Shown piece by piece: positions 14,030-21,916 of a DNA stretch of 30,015 bases. A program made the translations under genes and the position numbers. Origin of the DNA: a virus. Every line of letters starts with the position of its first letter. Position 1 is the first letter of the stretch. The stretch spans positions 1-30,015 of IMG/VR virus record IMGVR_UViG_3300006754_007205. One strand, written 5' to 3'. The notes beneath the pieces were generated by a model that saw nothing but the letters and a program-made list of their open reading frames with translations, did no database searches and was not told the DNA's origin.

Positions 14030-15003
14030 AGTATCTGATAACAGGAATTACCGGGTTTGCCGGTCCACATTTGGCTAATCTCCTACATGATCACGGACAT
14101 GAAATTCACGGGTTGATACGTGGCAGTAATGGAATGGAAACAGACATTTTAGATGTTGTTCCTGAATATGTTTTTGAAACTATAAATTTTGTATACGGTG
14201 ACTTAAAGGATTTACGTTCTATGCAAAAGGTTTTTTCGCATGAATCATACGATGGAGTGTTTCATTTAGCTGCCCAATCGCACCCCCCTACGAGCTTCTC
14301 AGATCCTCTAGAAACATTTCAAACCAATGTGATCGGGTCGGCAAACTTAATTCAATGCATTATCGATCACCAACCAGAATGTAAATTGATGTTCTGTTCT
14401 ACGTCTGAAGTGTACGGTAACGTTGGTCAAGATGGTAGAAGAATCAAAACGACAGACACCATGATGCCAGCCAATCCGTATGGTGCTTCTAAGGCTGCTA
14501 TTGATTTGTATCTACAAGAGCGGATAACTAACGGTAAGATAAAAGCATTTATTACTAGAGCCTTTTCGCATACTGGCCCTCGTCGCGGTAAAAACTTCTC
14601 TATTTCATCCGATGCATTTCAAATTGCAAAAATGATGTTAGGTATGCAAAAACCAAATCTGTTAGTTGGCAATTTGAAGTCAATTAGAGTTGTTCTTGAT
14701 GTTAGAGATATCGTTAATGCGTATTATTTGCTGATGTCAAGCCCTGAATCTACCGGAAAGACGTTTAATGTAAGCGGAGATGTTCCGTATGAAATGCAAC
14801 ACTATACTGACTTGCTAATTAAGCTAAGCGGTGTTGAGGGTGTTGATCAAACCATACATAAACCATTTTGGCGGCCGCATGATATACACTACCAGCACGG
14901 TGACTGTACGGATTTAGTTGATATTACTGGGTGGAAGCCAGTATATGAACTTACAGTAACAATGCAAGATCTATTAGACTACTGGGTTAAGAAATTAAGC
15001 TGA
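14026..15003 (+). CDS. gmd: GDP-mannose 4,6-dehydratase
   Basis: 325 aa, an extended SDR. GITGFAG (7-13) binds NADP. STSE (125-128) and Y152-GAS-K156 are the catalytic residues, with AAQSHPPTSFSDPLETFQTN the typical GMD block and RVVLDVRDIVNAYY downstream. The reaction is GDP-D-mannose to GDP-4-keto-6-deoxy-D-mannose, precursor of GDP-fucose, GDP-rhamnose and others. It is slightly shorter than many GMDs (about 340-370 aa). It overlaps both neighbours and most likely supplies the donor for the GT11 and GT10 enzymes. Confidence 0.88.
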   Translation: MKYLITGITGFAGPHLANLLHDHGHEIHGLIRGSNGMETDILDVVPEYVFETINFVYGDLKDLRSMQKVFSHESYDGVFHLAAQSHPPTSFSDPLETFQTNVIGSANLIQCIIDHQPECKLMFCSTSEVYGNVGQDGRRIKTTDTMMPANPYGASKAAIDLYLQERITNGKIKAFITRAFSHTGPRRGKNFSISSDAFQIAKMMLGMQKPNLLVGNLKSIRVVLDVRDIVNAYYLLMSSPESTGKTFNVSGDVPYEMQHYTDLLIKLSGVEGVDQTIHKPFWRPHDIHYQHGDCTDLVDITGWKPVYELTVTMQDLLDYWVKKLS

Positions 15004-15725
15004 TGAAGGTTATTTTATCACAACCATGGGGAGGGCTAGGAGACAATTTACAGTTTACTACCCTACCTCACTATTACTATCTACAGGGAGACGATTTTTA
15101 CATTAACTCAGACAATTCATATCGCAATGATGAGATCTATGATATGGTATGGAAGTCTAATCCGTATGTTAAAGGTATTACTGATGAGCCTGCCAATGTT
15201 GGGTACCCGTCCAAGCACGCAGAAGTGTGCCATATGAGTATACGCAACGTCATTAAATCGTGGGAATTAGTGCATGGATTTGATTCTGGTAAAGATATGT
15301 TCCCACCACCTGTCTTATACCACATACCTAAAATGGTTGATGCGGCCCGCGGTAAGATTGTTGTAGATTTCGGTACCATAACATTTAGCGGCAAATACAA
15401 TAAGGATAAAGTGCTAGCCTTTATGGAAGATAACTTTAATGTAGAGGATTTATTGTTATTAAAACGAAAAGGTAATCCTACCTTTCACAATTCGTTCAAT
15501 GAAAAGGTAGTTGACCGGGTCATTGAATATGAAACATATCATGACTACTTGGATATACTATCATCATGTAAGGGTGTTTATTGCTTTTCGAGTGGTACGA
15601 ACGCTGTTGCGGCCGCTCTCAACAAGTATAAAATGATTGATGTACACTGCGTGTATCATGTAGAAAATTTTGACCCATCCTGGCCAGGATACTTTTTCAG
15701 CAATGTAACATACCACGAAATATGA
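15003..15725 (+). CDS. Unknown, glycosyltransferase-9-like (heptosyltransferase-type) protein
   Basis: 240 aa. The N-terminus SQPWGGLGDNLQFTTLPHYYY resembles the GD-x-(I/L) donor-fold start of ADP-heptose glycosyltransferases. A late CKGVYCFSSGTNAVAAALNKY segment resembles the GT-B motif in which a Ser/Gly-rich loop binds the nucleotide sugar. At 240 aa it is shorter than a complete two-domain GT9 (about 320-350 aa), so it may be reduced or a divergent relative. A heptosyltransferase-like function would fit the HldE-like gene two positions upstream, but this remains an inference. Confidence 0.65.
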   Translation: MKVILSQPWGGLGDNLQFTTLPHYYYLQGDDFYINSDNSYRNDEIYDMVWKSNPYVKGITDEPANVGYPSKHAEVCHMSIRNVIKSWELVHGFDSGKDMFPPPVLYHIPKMVDAARGKIVVDFGTITFSGKYNKDKVLAFMEDNFNVEDLLLLKRKGNPTFHNSFNEKVVDRVIEYETYHDYLDILSSCKGVYCFSSGTNAVAAALNKYKMIDVHCVYHVENFDPSWPGYFFSNVTYHEI

Positions 15726-16579
15726 TAACTATAAATTTATTTGATGCAAATTTCGCTCATGCTATTAGTGAAGATGGGTTCGATACTTGTACATCTACTA
15801 GAAAACCTAAAAAGGTCCAATGGGCTAGAAACAACTTTAATTGGAGCGATGTGACAGTGTTTACTGACCATTTTATTGGTACTGATGCTGTGACTGATGT
15901 TGAGTCAAAATATAAAGTAGCATGGCTCATAGAGCCAAAAAGCATACATCCTCACATATATCAGAACATACATAAATTAGAAGACAGATTTGATCTAATA
16001 TTGACATTTGATGGCGACCTGCTCAAACGCGGTGACAAATATAAGAGATGTATATTTGGTGGTTCCTGGATTAGTGATGATGAGCGCGAAATGTACCCTA
16101 AATCAAAAAATATATCCGTAATAACATCGTGGAAAACAGAAACTGAAGGTCACAATTTAAGGCATAAGATCGTACAGGCCTGTCCTCAGTTAGATGCGTG
16201 GGGTAAAGGCTTGAAGCCATTTGACAGTAAGTTAGAACCATTAAAAGATTATTATTTTTCAGTTGTCATTGAGAACGTAAGTTATGATTATTATGTTACC
16301 GAGAAGTTGGTTGATTGCTTTAGTACAGGTACAATACCGGTATACTGGGGATGTCCAAACATTGGTGACATCTTTAATAAAGACGGTATAATACAATTTT
16401 CCAATTTTGATGAATTTACAAAATTGAAGTTAAATCGAGACATGTACAATGATATGCTACCAGCTATCAAGGATAATTTTGAGCGTTCAAAATTGTATCA
16501 ATCCGCAGATGATCGGGTGGCAGATGTTATTATGAAATGGAAGGAAGAACATGAAAAGAGTAGCTGTATTGGGATCTAG
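15722..16579 (+). CDS. GT10-type alpha-1,3/1,4-fucosyltransferase-like protein
   Basis: 285 aa. The C-terminal GT10 donor motif is clear: FSVVIENVSYDYYVTEKL at 179-196, then GTIPVYWG at 203-210 and IGDIFNKDGIIQF. This domain binds GDP-fucose in family 10. The N-terminal part contains VAWLIEPKSIHP and DLILTFDGDLL, also found in phage and bacterial GT10-like proteins. It probably adds fucose or another GDP-linked L-sugar to a glycan. It is ATGA-coupled to the preceding gene and overlaps the next by 29 nt. Confidence 0.85.
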   Translation: MITINLFDANFAHAISEDGFDTCTSTRKPKKVQWARNNFNWSDVTVFTDHFIGTDAVTDVESKYKVAWLIEPKSIHPHIYQNIHKLEDRFDLILTFDGDLLKRGDKYKRCIFGGSWISDDEREMYPKSKNISVITSWKTETEGHNLRHKIVQACPQLDAWGKGLKPFDSKLEPLKDYYFSVVIENVSYDYYVTEKLVDCFSTGTIPVYWGCPNIGDIFNKDGIIQFSNFDEFTKLKLNRDMYNDMLPAIKDNFERSKLYQSADDRVADVIMKWKEEHEKSSCIGI

Positions 16580-17384
16580 CGGTCAAATAGGTAGCCATTT
16601 AGTTCCTTATCTGAAAGAGAGAGACTATGAAGTTGTTGGTTATGATATCGTACCTAGTGAAACAACAGACCATGTTGTTGACTTGAGCGTACTAAATGGA
16701 TTCGGTTGCTCAGAAATCATGGATATTGATTTTGTATATTTTCTAGCATTTGACGTAGGAGGCTCTCGATACTTAAAGCAGTATCAGCACACTACTGACT
16801 TTATGCATAATAATTTAGCCCTCATGTCAAATGTGTTTAAGGCATTAAAGAGCTCTCATATACCTTTTATATTTACATCAAGCCAAATGGCTAACATGTC
16901 ACATTCACCATACGGACTACTGAAACATATTGGTGAGTTAATTACTAAATCAATGGGAGGTGTAGTTGTGAAATTTTGGAATGTATATGGTGTTGAGCAT
17001 GATCTAGATAAAGCTCACGTGATTACTGATTTTATTATTAAAGCTCGCGATACTAGAAAAATTGACATGATGACTGACGGTACAGAAGTTAGACAATTTT
17101 TATACGCGGATGACTGTAGCAAGTGTCTAGAGATATTAGCTCAAAACTATTCACAAATTGATAGAGATAAGGAGCTTCATATAACAAATTTTGAATGGCA
17201 CTCAATTTTAGAAACAGCTAATATGATAGCAGAGCATTTCCCGGGGTGTGAGATAATACCTAGCGCTAGTAAGGATACAGTACAACAAGACAAGCGAAAT
17301 GAACCAGACCCATATATTTTGAACTACTGGAAGCCGGAAACGGGATTATCGACAGGGATAAAAACCATAATAAATCATATGTAA
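16551..17384 (+). CDS. NAD-dependent sugar epimerase/dehydratase (extended SDR)
   Basis: 277 aa. GSSGQIG at 8-14 is the dinucleotide-binding loop, and Y121-GLL-K125 is the catalytic YxxxK pair. EVRQFLYADDCSKCLEIL and the C-terminal substrate region follow the family order. It may be the epimerase/reductase that finishes the nucleotide sugar started by the dehydratase at 14026 (as GDP-fucose synthase does), but similarity to GDP-fucose synthase itself is not obvious. The start is backed by an AAGGA-type site 6-7 nt upstream. It ends 47 nt before gme. Confidence 0.8.
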   Translation: MKRVAVLGSSGQIGSHLVPYLKERDYEVVGYDIVPSETTDHVVDLSVLNGFGCSEIMDIDFVYFLAFDVGGSRYLKQYQHTTDFMHNNLALMSNVFKALKSSHIPFIFTSSQMANMSHSPYGLLKHIGELITKSMGGVVVKFWNVYGVEHDLDKAHVITDFIIKARDTRKIDMMTDGTEVRQFLYADDCSKCLEILAQNYSQIDRDKELHITNFEWHSILETANMIAEHFPGCEIIPSASKDTVQQDKRNEPDPYILNYWKPETGLSTGIKTIINHM

Positions 17385-17393
17385 TGTATGTTC

Positions 17394-17421
17394 TTGACTT
17401 TTCGTAAATTGATGTTATAAT
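17394..17421 (+). promoter_or_regulatory. Sigma70-like promoter for gme
   Basis: TTGACT at 17394-17399, a 16-nt spacer, and TATAAT at 17416-17421, in the only real intergenic gap of the sugar cassette. ATG 17432 follows 10 nt later. This is the best match to the bacterial consensus in the window. Confidence 0.8.
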
Positions 17422-17431
17422 AATTATAGTT

Positions 17432-18448
17432 ATGAAACGAGCAGTAGTATGTGGTGCAGGCGGATTTATTGGTAATCATTTAGTTAAACAGTTAAAGAAT
17501 GAAGGGTATTGGGTCAGGGGTGTAGATCTCAAGCAACCACTTTATGATGACACTGTTGCAGATGAATTTTTAGTTAAAGATCTCAGTAAATTGGGCAATT
17601 GTTTTGATGCCATCAGGTTAGATGTTAGCGAGCCCGTCGATGAAATATACCAGCTAGCAGCAGACATGGGAGGTGCTGGATTTGTATTTACCGGTGACAA
17701 CGATGCTGATATTATGCATAATTCTGCAGCTATCAACCTTAATATGTTACACGCGCTCCATACCTATAACGGGGACAATGATTGGTTAGACCGTACAAAG
17801 ATATTCTACTCTTCTTCTGCTTGTATGTACCCTGAGTACGCTCAAACTGAAGCAGATAACCCAGGTCTAAAAGAACAAGACGCTTACCCCGCAGCTCCTG
17901 ATAGTGAATATGGTTGGGAGAAATTATTCAGCGAAAGAATGTATCTAGCATATAACCGCAATTATGGTATACCTGTCCGTGTTGCTCGGTTCCATAATAT
18001 TTTCGGTCCCTTAGGTACTTGGAAGGGTGGTAGAGAGAAAGCTCCTGCAGCGCTCTGTAGAAAAGTAGCAGAACTCCCCAGCAGCGGTGGTGAAGTTGAA
18101 ATATGGGGAGACGGGGAACAAACTAGAAGCTTCCTTTATGTAACAGAATGTGTATCAGGTATTAGGCGCTTGGTAGATGGTGACTGGACTGGCCCTGTAA
18201 ACATTGGTTCTGACGAATTGGTTAGCATTAATCATATGGTTGATGTGATATCAGAAATTGCCGGTAAAAAGACTACGAAACTTCACATATCCGGGCCTAT
18301 AGGAATCCGCGGTAGAAATTCAGACAATTCTCTCATCAAAGAAAAGTTCGGTTGGGGACCTAACTTTAGTTTGAGAAAAGGTCTTGAGCTTACATATCCG
18401 TGGATTGAAGAGCAGATTCAATTATCACGACATGTTAACCAAGCTTGA
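17432..18448 (+). CDS. gme: GDP-mannose 3,5-epimerase-like enzyme
   Basis: 338 aa. Strong resemblance to plant GDP-mannose 3,5-epimerase: GAGGFIG (8-14), NLAADMGG-like QLAADMGGAGF, SSACMYPE with C131, Y160-GWE-K164, then RFHNIFGPLGTWKGGREKAP, QTRSFLY and RGRNSDN. C131, Y160 and K164 correspond to catalytic residues of GME. The reaction converts GDP-D-mannose to GDP-L-galactose (and GDP-L-gulose). In a phage this would provide an unusual L-hexose donor for the glycosyltransferases upstream. It has its own promoter, so it may be expressed separately from the first half of the cassette. Confidence 0.92.
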   Translation: MKRAVVCGAGGFIGNHLVKQLKNEGYWVRGVDLKQPLYDDTVADEFLVKDLSKLGNCFDAIRLDVSEPVDEIYQLAADMGGAGFVFTGDNDADIMHNSAAINLNMLHALHTYNGDNDWLDRTKIFYSSSACMYPEYAQTEADNPGLKEQDAYPAAPDSEYGWEKLFSERMYLAYNRNYGIPVRVARFHNIFGPLGTWKGGREKAPAALCRKVAELPSSGGEVEIWGDGEQTRSFLYVTECVSGIRRLVDGDWTGPVNIGSDELVSINHMVDVISEIAGKKTTKLHISGPIGIRGRNSDNSLIKEKFGWGPNFSLRKGLELTYPWIEEQIQLSRHVNQA

Positions 18449-19106
18449 AACTTCATCTCAGTTAACACTACTACAGCGCGGAAAATATCTATCCGACAAC
18501 AAGATAGTATGGGATAGTGAATCGCTGACGTGTGAGCAAAATTGGCATGAGAGAGACAAGCCGTACGAATATCTAAAACTTCAAGCTGATATACTCAAGG
18601 TTATTGGTGGAGGTGTAATTGTAGAGATAGGTTCTGTACGCCAACCTATGAATCATGATATAAATACAATTGACCCTGCATGCTGTACTGATGGCCATTC
18701 TACATTTTTTTGGGCTGAAACTGAAAATGAAGTACATACAGTAGACATTGTAAACTATGGAAACATTATGTCAGCAATCAAAAATAAGCACCCGAATACA
18801 TTCAATGCATATGTTGGCGATGGTGTTGTTTTTCTTGAACAATTTTCAAAAAAAATTGATTTTTTATTCCTAGATGCATGGGATGTTGTACCAGGTACAC
18901 AATATGCCGAAGAACATCTTCGTGCATTCAACGCTGCAAAAGATAAGTTAGCCGAAAAGCATATAATCGGTATTGATGATACTGATATATACAAAGGAGG
19001 GAAAGGTAGATTACTAGTACCACATCTAAAACAGCTAGGCTACAGCGTTATAACGGATGGTCGCCAAACAATATTTGTCAATTTCGACTTGAACGAGAAG
19101 GAATAG
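18432..19106 (+). CDS. Class I SAM-dependent methyltransferase-like protein
   Basis: 224 aa from ATG 18432 (17-nt overlap with gme). An upstream start at 18384 would overlap gme by 65 nt and is less likely. VIVEIGSV (motif I), EVHTVDIV (motif II), AYVGDGVVFLEQF, DFLFLDAWD (motif IV) and HIIGIDDTD follow the Rossmann methyltransferase order. A C-terminal LLVPHLKQLGYSVI segment completes the sheet. The target cannot be read; placement at the end of the sugar cassette suggests a glycan or nucleotide-sugar modification. The resemblance could also extend to cephalosporin-hydroxylase-like Rossmann proteins. Confidence 0.72.
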   Translation: MLTKLETSSQLTLLQRGKYLSDNKIVWDSESLTCEQNWHERDKPYEYLKLQADILKVIGGGVIVEIGSVRQPMNHDINTIDPACCTDGHSTFFWAETENEVHTVDIVNYGNIMSAIKNKHPNTFNAYVGDGVVFLEQFSKKIDFLFLDAWDVVPGTQYAEEHLRAFNAAKDKLAEKHIIGIDDTDIYKGGKGRLLVPHLKQLGYSVITDGRQTIFVNFDLNEKE

Positions 19107-19116
19107 CAACTATAAT
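19089..19116 (+). promoter_or_regulatory. Sigma70-like promoter for the DUF366-like gene
   Basis: TTGAAC at 19089-19094, a 16-nt spacer, TATAAT at 19111-19116, and ATG 19123 after 6 nt. The predicted transcript starts on the ATG itself. Confidence 0.72.
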
Positions 19117-19122
19117 ATACAC

Positions 19123-19713
19123 ATGATTGTTCAAGATATCGATTGCTATGATGGTTCCTTAATTCACGATAGGTTTGCATATAAATTCTTTCGTAACAAG
19201 ACATTACCAATTGGTAACATCTTAGCTTTTAGATCTTCTATGCTTGTAGAGGCGGACGGGATGATTGATCTAGAAGATACACTCGAAAATGACTATATTT
19301 ACAGCGATGATGCTGTAAACTTTGTTTGGGAAATTCCTGGATTGGATTCACTAGGCGCTGTTGCATGGCAAAGACTATTCAATACTCAAATTGCAAATAT
19401 TCTAAGTACAAAATATCTGAACGCGCCTATTGAAGTAGATGGTGATGATTTAATTGTTCATAAAGAACACGAGCAGCACGGCATAATTCAACCAAAAGGT
19501 AAGTGTAGCGTGAGTATTACATATGCTAAGAATGGCGCGGCATTAGGCCATACAGCTATCAACATTAATGCAGGTAGAAAGGCACCAGCATTTGCGTTTT
19601 CTACACATTTAACTGACGAACAATCTGATAGCTTCATGAGAGATATTATTGATGTGTTTTATCAAATGAATGATGATATGTTTATCGCTACTACTAAAAT
19701 TATAATTAAGTGA
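19123..19713 (+). CDS. DUF366-like protein
   Basis: 196 aa. The pattern CYDGSLIHDRFAYKFF, ILAFRSSM, DGMIDLEDTLENDYIYS, VNFVWEIPGLD and ...WQRLFNTQIANIL follows, from memory, the DUF366 family (biotin/lipoate-ligase-like fold, function unknown). INAGRKAPAFAF is the later block. Assignment is by recall of family pattern, not by search. The gene has the same promoter type as folE and queD. It ends with a GTGA overlap to the gp62-like gene, so it leads a replication/chaperone unit. Confidence 0.7.
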   Translation: MIVQDIDCYDGSLIHDRFAYKFFRNKTLPIGNILAFRSSMLVEADGMIDLEDTLENDYIYSDDAVNFVWEIPGLDSLGAVAWQRLFNTQIANILSTKYLNAPIEVDGDDLIVHKEHEQHGIIQPKGKCSVSITYAKNGAALGHTAININAGRKAPAFAFSTHLTDEQSDSFMRDIIDVFYQMNDDMFIATTKIIIK

Positions 19714-20111
19714 CGACAATATTCAATTTTATAAACGATATTCTTTGCTATAAAAAAGGAGATTTATTGGATAATGTAGCAGACGAGTCTAATTACAATA
19801 GTTATATGGTTAATAGGTGGTTGAGCATGTATTCACCAAATGTTGCTGATTTAGTGAATTATACTACTAATAGATACTATTCTGTATTTGATACCAAGCA
19901 GAGCCACTATAAATTTTTAACAAGAGTTGTACCTCATTCAAAGATCTATAGAATTAACTATATTAAAAAAACTAGTAAGCACAACTCAGAAGACACGCAA
20001 ACGATTGCTAAATTAGCCAACCATCTTGAACTCTCACAAAGAGAGATTAGATATTATATAGAAAGCGATAATATAGATATATCGAAATATAAAAAGTTAT
20101 GGGAGCATTAA
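19710..20111 (+). CDS. 62: DNA polymerase clamp-loader small subunit (T4 gp62-like)
   Basis: 133 aa, GTG start overlapping the upstream TGA. NSYMVNRWLSMYSPNVADLVNY near residue 30 and the following YKFLTRVVPHSKIYRINYIKKT, then a C-terminal helix pair (LANHLELSQREIRYYIE), match the gp62 pattern of T4-like phages. gp62 joins four gp44 ATPase subunits to load the sliding clamp onto DNA. T4 gp62 is 187 aa, so this is a short form. In T4 it directly follows gene 44; here gene 44 is not adjacent. It overlaps the next gene by 13 nt. Confidence 0.8.
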   Translation: MTTIFNFINDILCYKKGDLLDNVADESNYNSYMVNRWLSMYSPNVADLVNYTTNRYYSVFDTKQSHYKFLTRVVPHSKIYRINYIKKTSKHNSEDTQTIAKLANHLELSQREIRYYIESDNIDISKYKKLWEH

Positions 20112-20581
20112 ATAAACTGCAGGAAAATGCAGAATCAAATGATTACCGGTTAATTGATCTAGATACATATCATAATGATAATTTTACACTATTCGGGTAT
20201 GGTTTATCTAATGTACTAGATGATATTTTATTAGTACAATATGCAGATACGGATGATGGAGGTAAGTCAGTGATGCGCGGTGGTATTGCGATTCCTCTCG
20301 CACATGTTGAACGGGCATGGCGAATTGGGAAAGTTGTATTAGCAGGACCTAAGTGTAAGCATGTTAAAGTAAATGATTACGTTTGCTTTCCTAGCGATAA
20401 AGGCATTCCTTGCAGCAATCTTGATGTTGACGATGTAGGTACTCTTAAAGATGCTATTTTTCTAAACGAAGGTAGAATTTTTGGCATTTGTACACCTCGA
20501 GAATTAAATACACCTGATGCAGATAAGTCTAGAGACGCTAGGAAGACTACTACAAAACAACGTCGCAGAAATAAAGTTTAA
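20099..20581 (+). CDS. GroES-like co-chaperonin (T4 gp31 analogue)
   Basis: 160 aa. DDILLVQYADTDDGG, RGGIAIPL, ERAWRIGKVVLAGPKCKHVKVNDYVCFPSDKGI follow the Hsp10 beta-barrel order, with the mobile loop between about residues 50 and 62. A long C-terminal extension (about 125-160) ends in a basic run (KQRRRNKV). Such proteins replace host GroES to fold the phage capsid protein. It overlaps the upstream gene by 13 nt and, on the chosen start, the downstream gene by 65 nt. Confidence 0.82.
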   Translation: MGALNKLQENAESNDYRLIDLDTYHNDNFTLFGYGLSNVLDDILLVQYADTDDGGKSVMRGGIAIPLAHVERAWRIGKVVLAGPKCKHVKVNDYVCFPSDKGIPCSNLDVDDVGTLKDAIFLNEGRIFGICTPRELNTPDADKSRDARKTTTKQRRRNKV

Positions 20582-20894
20582 CAGGCGCAAACCGAAGTCT
20601 GGTAAACCGCTTACAAGGAGAATGATGTGCACAAATAGTACCGAATTATTGTTCTCTGTACCCGGTAAAGTATCATTGAACTTTCGAGCTACATCTAAAC
20701 CACCGAAATATAACCCTGCCAGACATAATTTGTTGATCACATGGGATCTATTTATGCAGGATTATAGGTCTATTAATATGGATAGTTGTTCTCTGATTAG
20801 CCTAATACCAGCTGACGACACATTCTGGGGATATTTTACCGAAAGTATTGCTCCAATGACACCTCGCCAAAAAATGAGATTTATGGACGTATAA
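20517..20894 (+). CDS. WYL_2/Sm-like small protein (start uncertain)
   Basis: 125 aa. EIKFNRRKPKSGKPLTRRM, MCTN, then LLITWDLFMQDYRSINMDSC and IPADDTFWGYF resemble, from memory, the WYL_2 (Sm-like SH3 beta-barrel) proteins of T4-like marine phages; their function is unknown. The first 21 residues lie within the co-chaperonin gene. A downstream ATG pair near 20622 would cut off the conserved start of the domain, so the overlapping start is kept. The stop overlaps the next ATG by one base (TAATG). Confidence 0.68.
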   Translation: MQISLETLGRLLQNNVAEIKFNRRKPKSGKPLTRRMMCTNSTELLFSVPGKVSLNFRATSKPPKYNPARHNLLITWDLFMQDYRSINMDSCSLISLIPADDTFWGYFTESIAPMTPRQKMRFMDV

Positions 20895-21238
20895 TGCTGT
20901 TACATGATTTACAAGAGAGTTTGAGAGGTATCCTGCAGAAGGATATTAAATTTATATTGAATAAAAAAATATTACGAGAAGGTAAACTCATATTATTCAA
21001 TGTTAAAGATTTCTATATCCACTTTTTACTTGAGACTCAAAAAAAGCCATTTACTAAGAACTACGAAATACCTGTACCTTTCGATATCATACAAGCACAG
21101 GGTTCACTAACTTTCGACTATTCAACTCAACACATAATAAAGAATAATAAGCAAATCAGTCTACTTATCGATTCAGCTGTTAAGAAAACAAATAAAACTT
21201 CAAAGTTTTACAACAATATATTAACAATTGAATTTTAA
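20894..21238 (+). CDS. Unknown protein
   Basis: 114 aa, Lys- and Ile-rich, no family recognised. L6-Q7-E8 near the N-terminus could match the (I/L)-x-E pattern by chance. A middle part with alternating hydrophobics (GKLILFNVKDFYIHFLLET) suggests a beta-rich fold, followed by NYEIPVPFDIIQAQGSLTFDYSTQHI. It is coupled to the preceding gene, and its stop TAA lies inside the late-type motif for the gp15-like gene. Confidence 0.72.
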   Translation: MLLHDLQESLRGILQKDIKFILNKKILREGKLILFNVKDFYIHFLLETQKKPFTKNYEIPVPFDIIQAQGSLTFDYSTQHIIKNNKQISLLIDSAVKKTNKTSKFYNNILTIEF

Positions 21239-21244
21239 TAAATA
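21237..21244 (+). promoter_or_regulatory. Late-type promoter motif (AATAAATA) before the gp15-like gene
   Basis: AATAAATA ends 6 nt before GTG 21251 and overlaps the upstream stop (21236-21238). Confidence 0.62.
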
Positions 21245-21250
21245 TTTGTA

Positions 21251-21916
21251 GTGAAGAATCAGCCTTATTATTTTGAGATCAAAGATCTCATCACCCAGTT
21301 CATCGCTGCTTTTGATGATGTTACTATTAACAGATACAATCGCAGTAGATCTGTAGTCGATAAAATCCAGGTAAGATATGTTTATGCTCCAAAACAGCGA
21401 GTATTAAATGACTTAATCAACAAATCTCAACATTTAACACTACCTGTCATATCCATTACAGTTGGTAATATTGCCAGAGATACTGATAGAGTTTTTAATA
21501 AGATAACCGGCTTTTATGATGTACAGCCTCATACTGCAAGTACAGAGTTTTTACGGGCTCCGGTACCGATAAATGTAGATGTTGGTATGTCGATACTGAC
21601 AAAATATCAAACCGATATGGATCAAATTTTATCGAATTTTATACCATATTCAAATCCGTATATTATTATATCCTGGAAATTACCATCAAAATTAACAAAT
21701 CAAACTGTAGAAATTCGCTCTCAAGTTGAATGGTCTGGTGATGTTTCGTTAGAATATCCTTCCGAATTGACATCTGATCAACCTGCGAGGGTAACAGCAG
21801 ATACATCATTTACAATTAAGGGCTGGTTATTTCCATATACATCATCACTTAGTGCTGACAACATATTTTATGTCAAGACACATATAACTCCTCTAACCGG
21901 GTTTGAATACATCTAA
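21251..21916 (+). CDS. 15: Tail-sheath stabiliser and completion protein (T4 gp15-like)
   Basis: 221 aa, GTG start. DKIQVRYVYAPKQRVLNDL (38-56), TLPVISITVGNI (63-74) and VDVGMSILTKYQTDMDQIL (109-127), then NFIPYSNPY, parallel T4 gp15 (ITYASKEHF..., LPRINLHLVDF, LSIFTRYEDDMFQIVEQILPYFQP). The C-terminal TSFTIKGWLFP block matches gp15's LTFEVNGWMYP. gp15 caps the sheath and tail tube and forms the joint with the head. T4 gp15 is 272 aa; this one is shorter. It lies two genes before the portal instead of next to genes 16 and 17. Confidence 0.85.
   Translation: MKNQPYYFEIKDLITQFIAAFDDVTINRYNRSRSVVDKIQVRYVYAPKQRVLNDLINKSQHLTLPVISITVGNIARDTDRVFNKITGFYDVQPHTASTEFLRAPVPINVDVGMSILTKYQTDMDQILSNFIPYSNPYIIISWKLPSKLTNQTVEIRSQVEWSGDVSLEYPSELTSDQPARVTADTSFTIKGWLFPYTSSLSADNIFYVKTHITPLTGFEYI

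Noticed and set aside
18384-18431. ATG 18384 as methyltransferase start
   Set aside because: Would overlap gme by 65 nt; ATG 18432 gives a shorter overlap and keeps all motifs.
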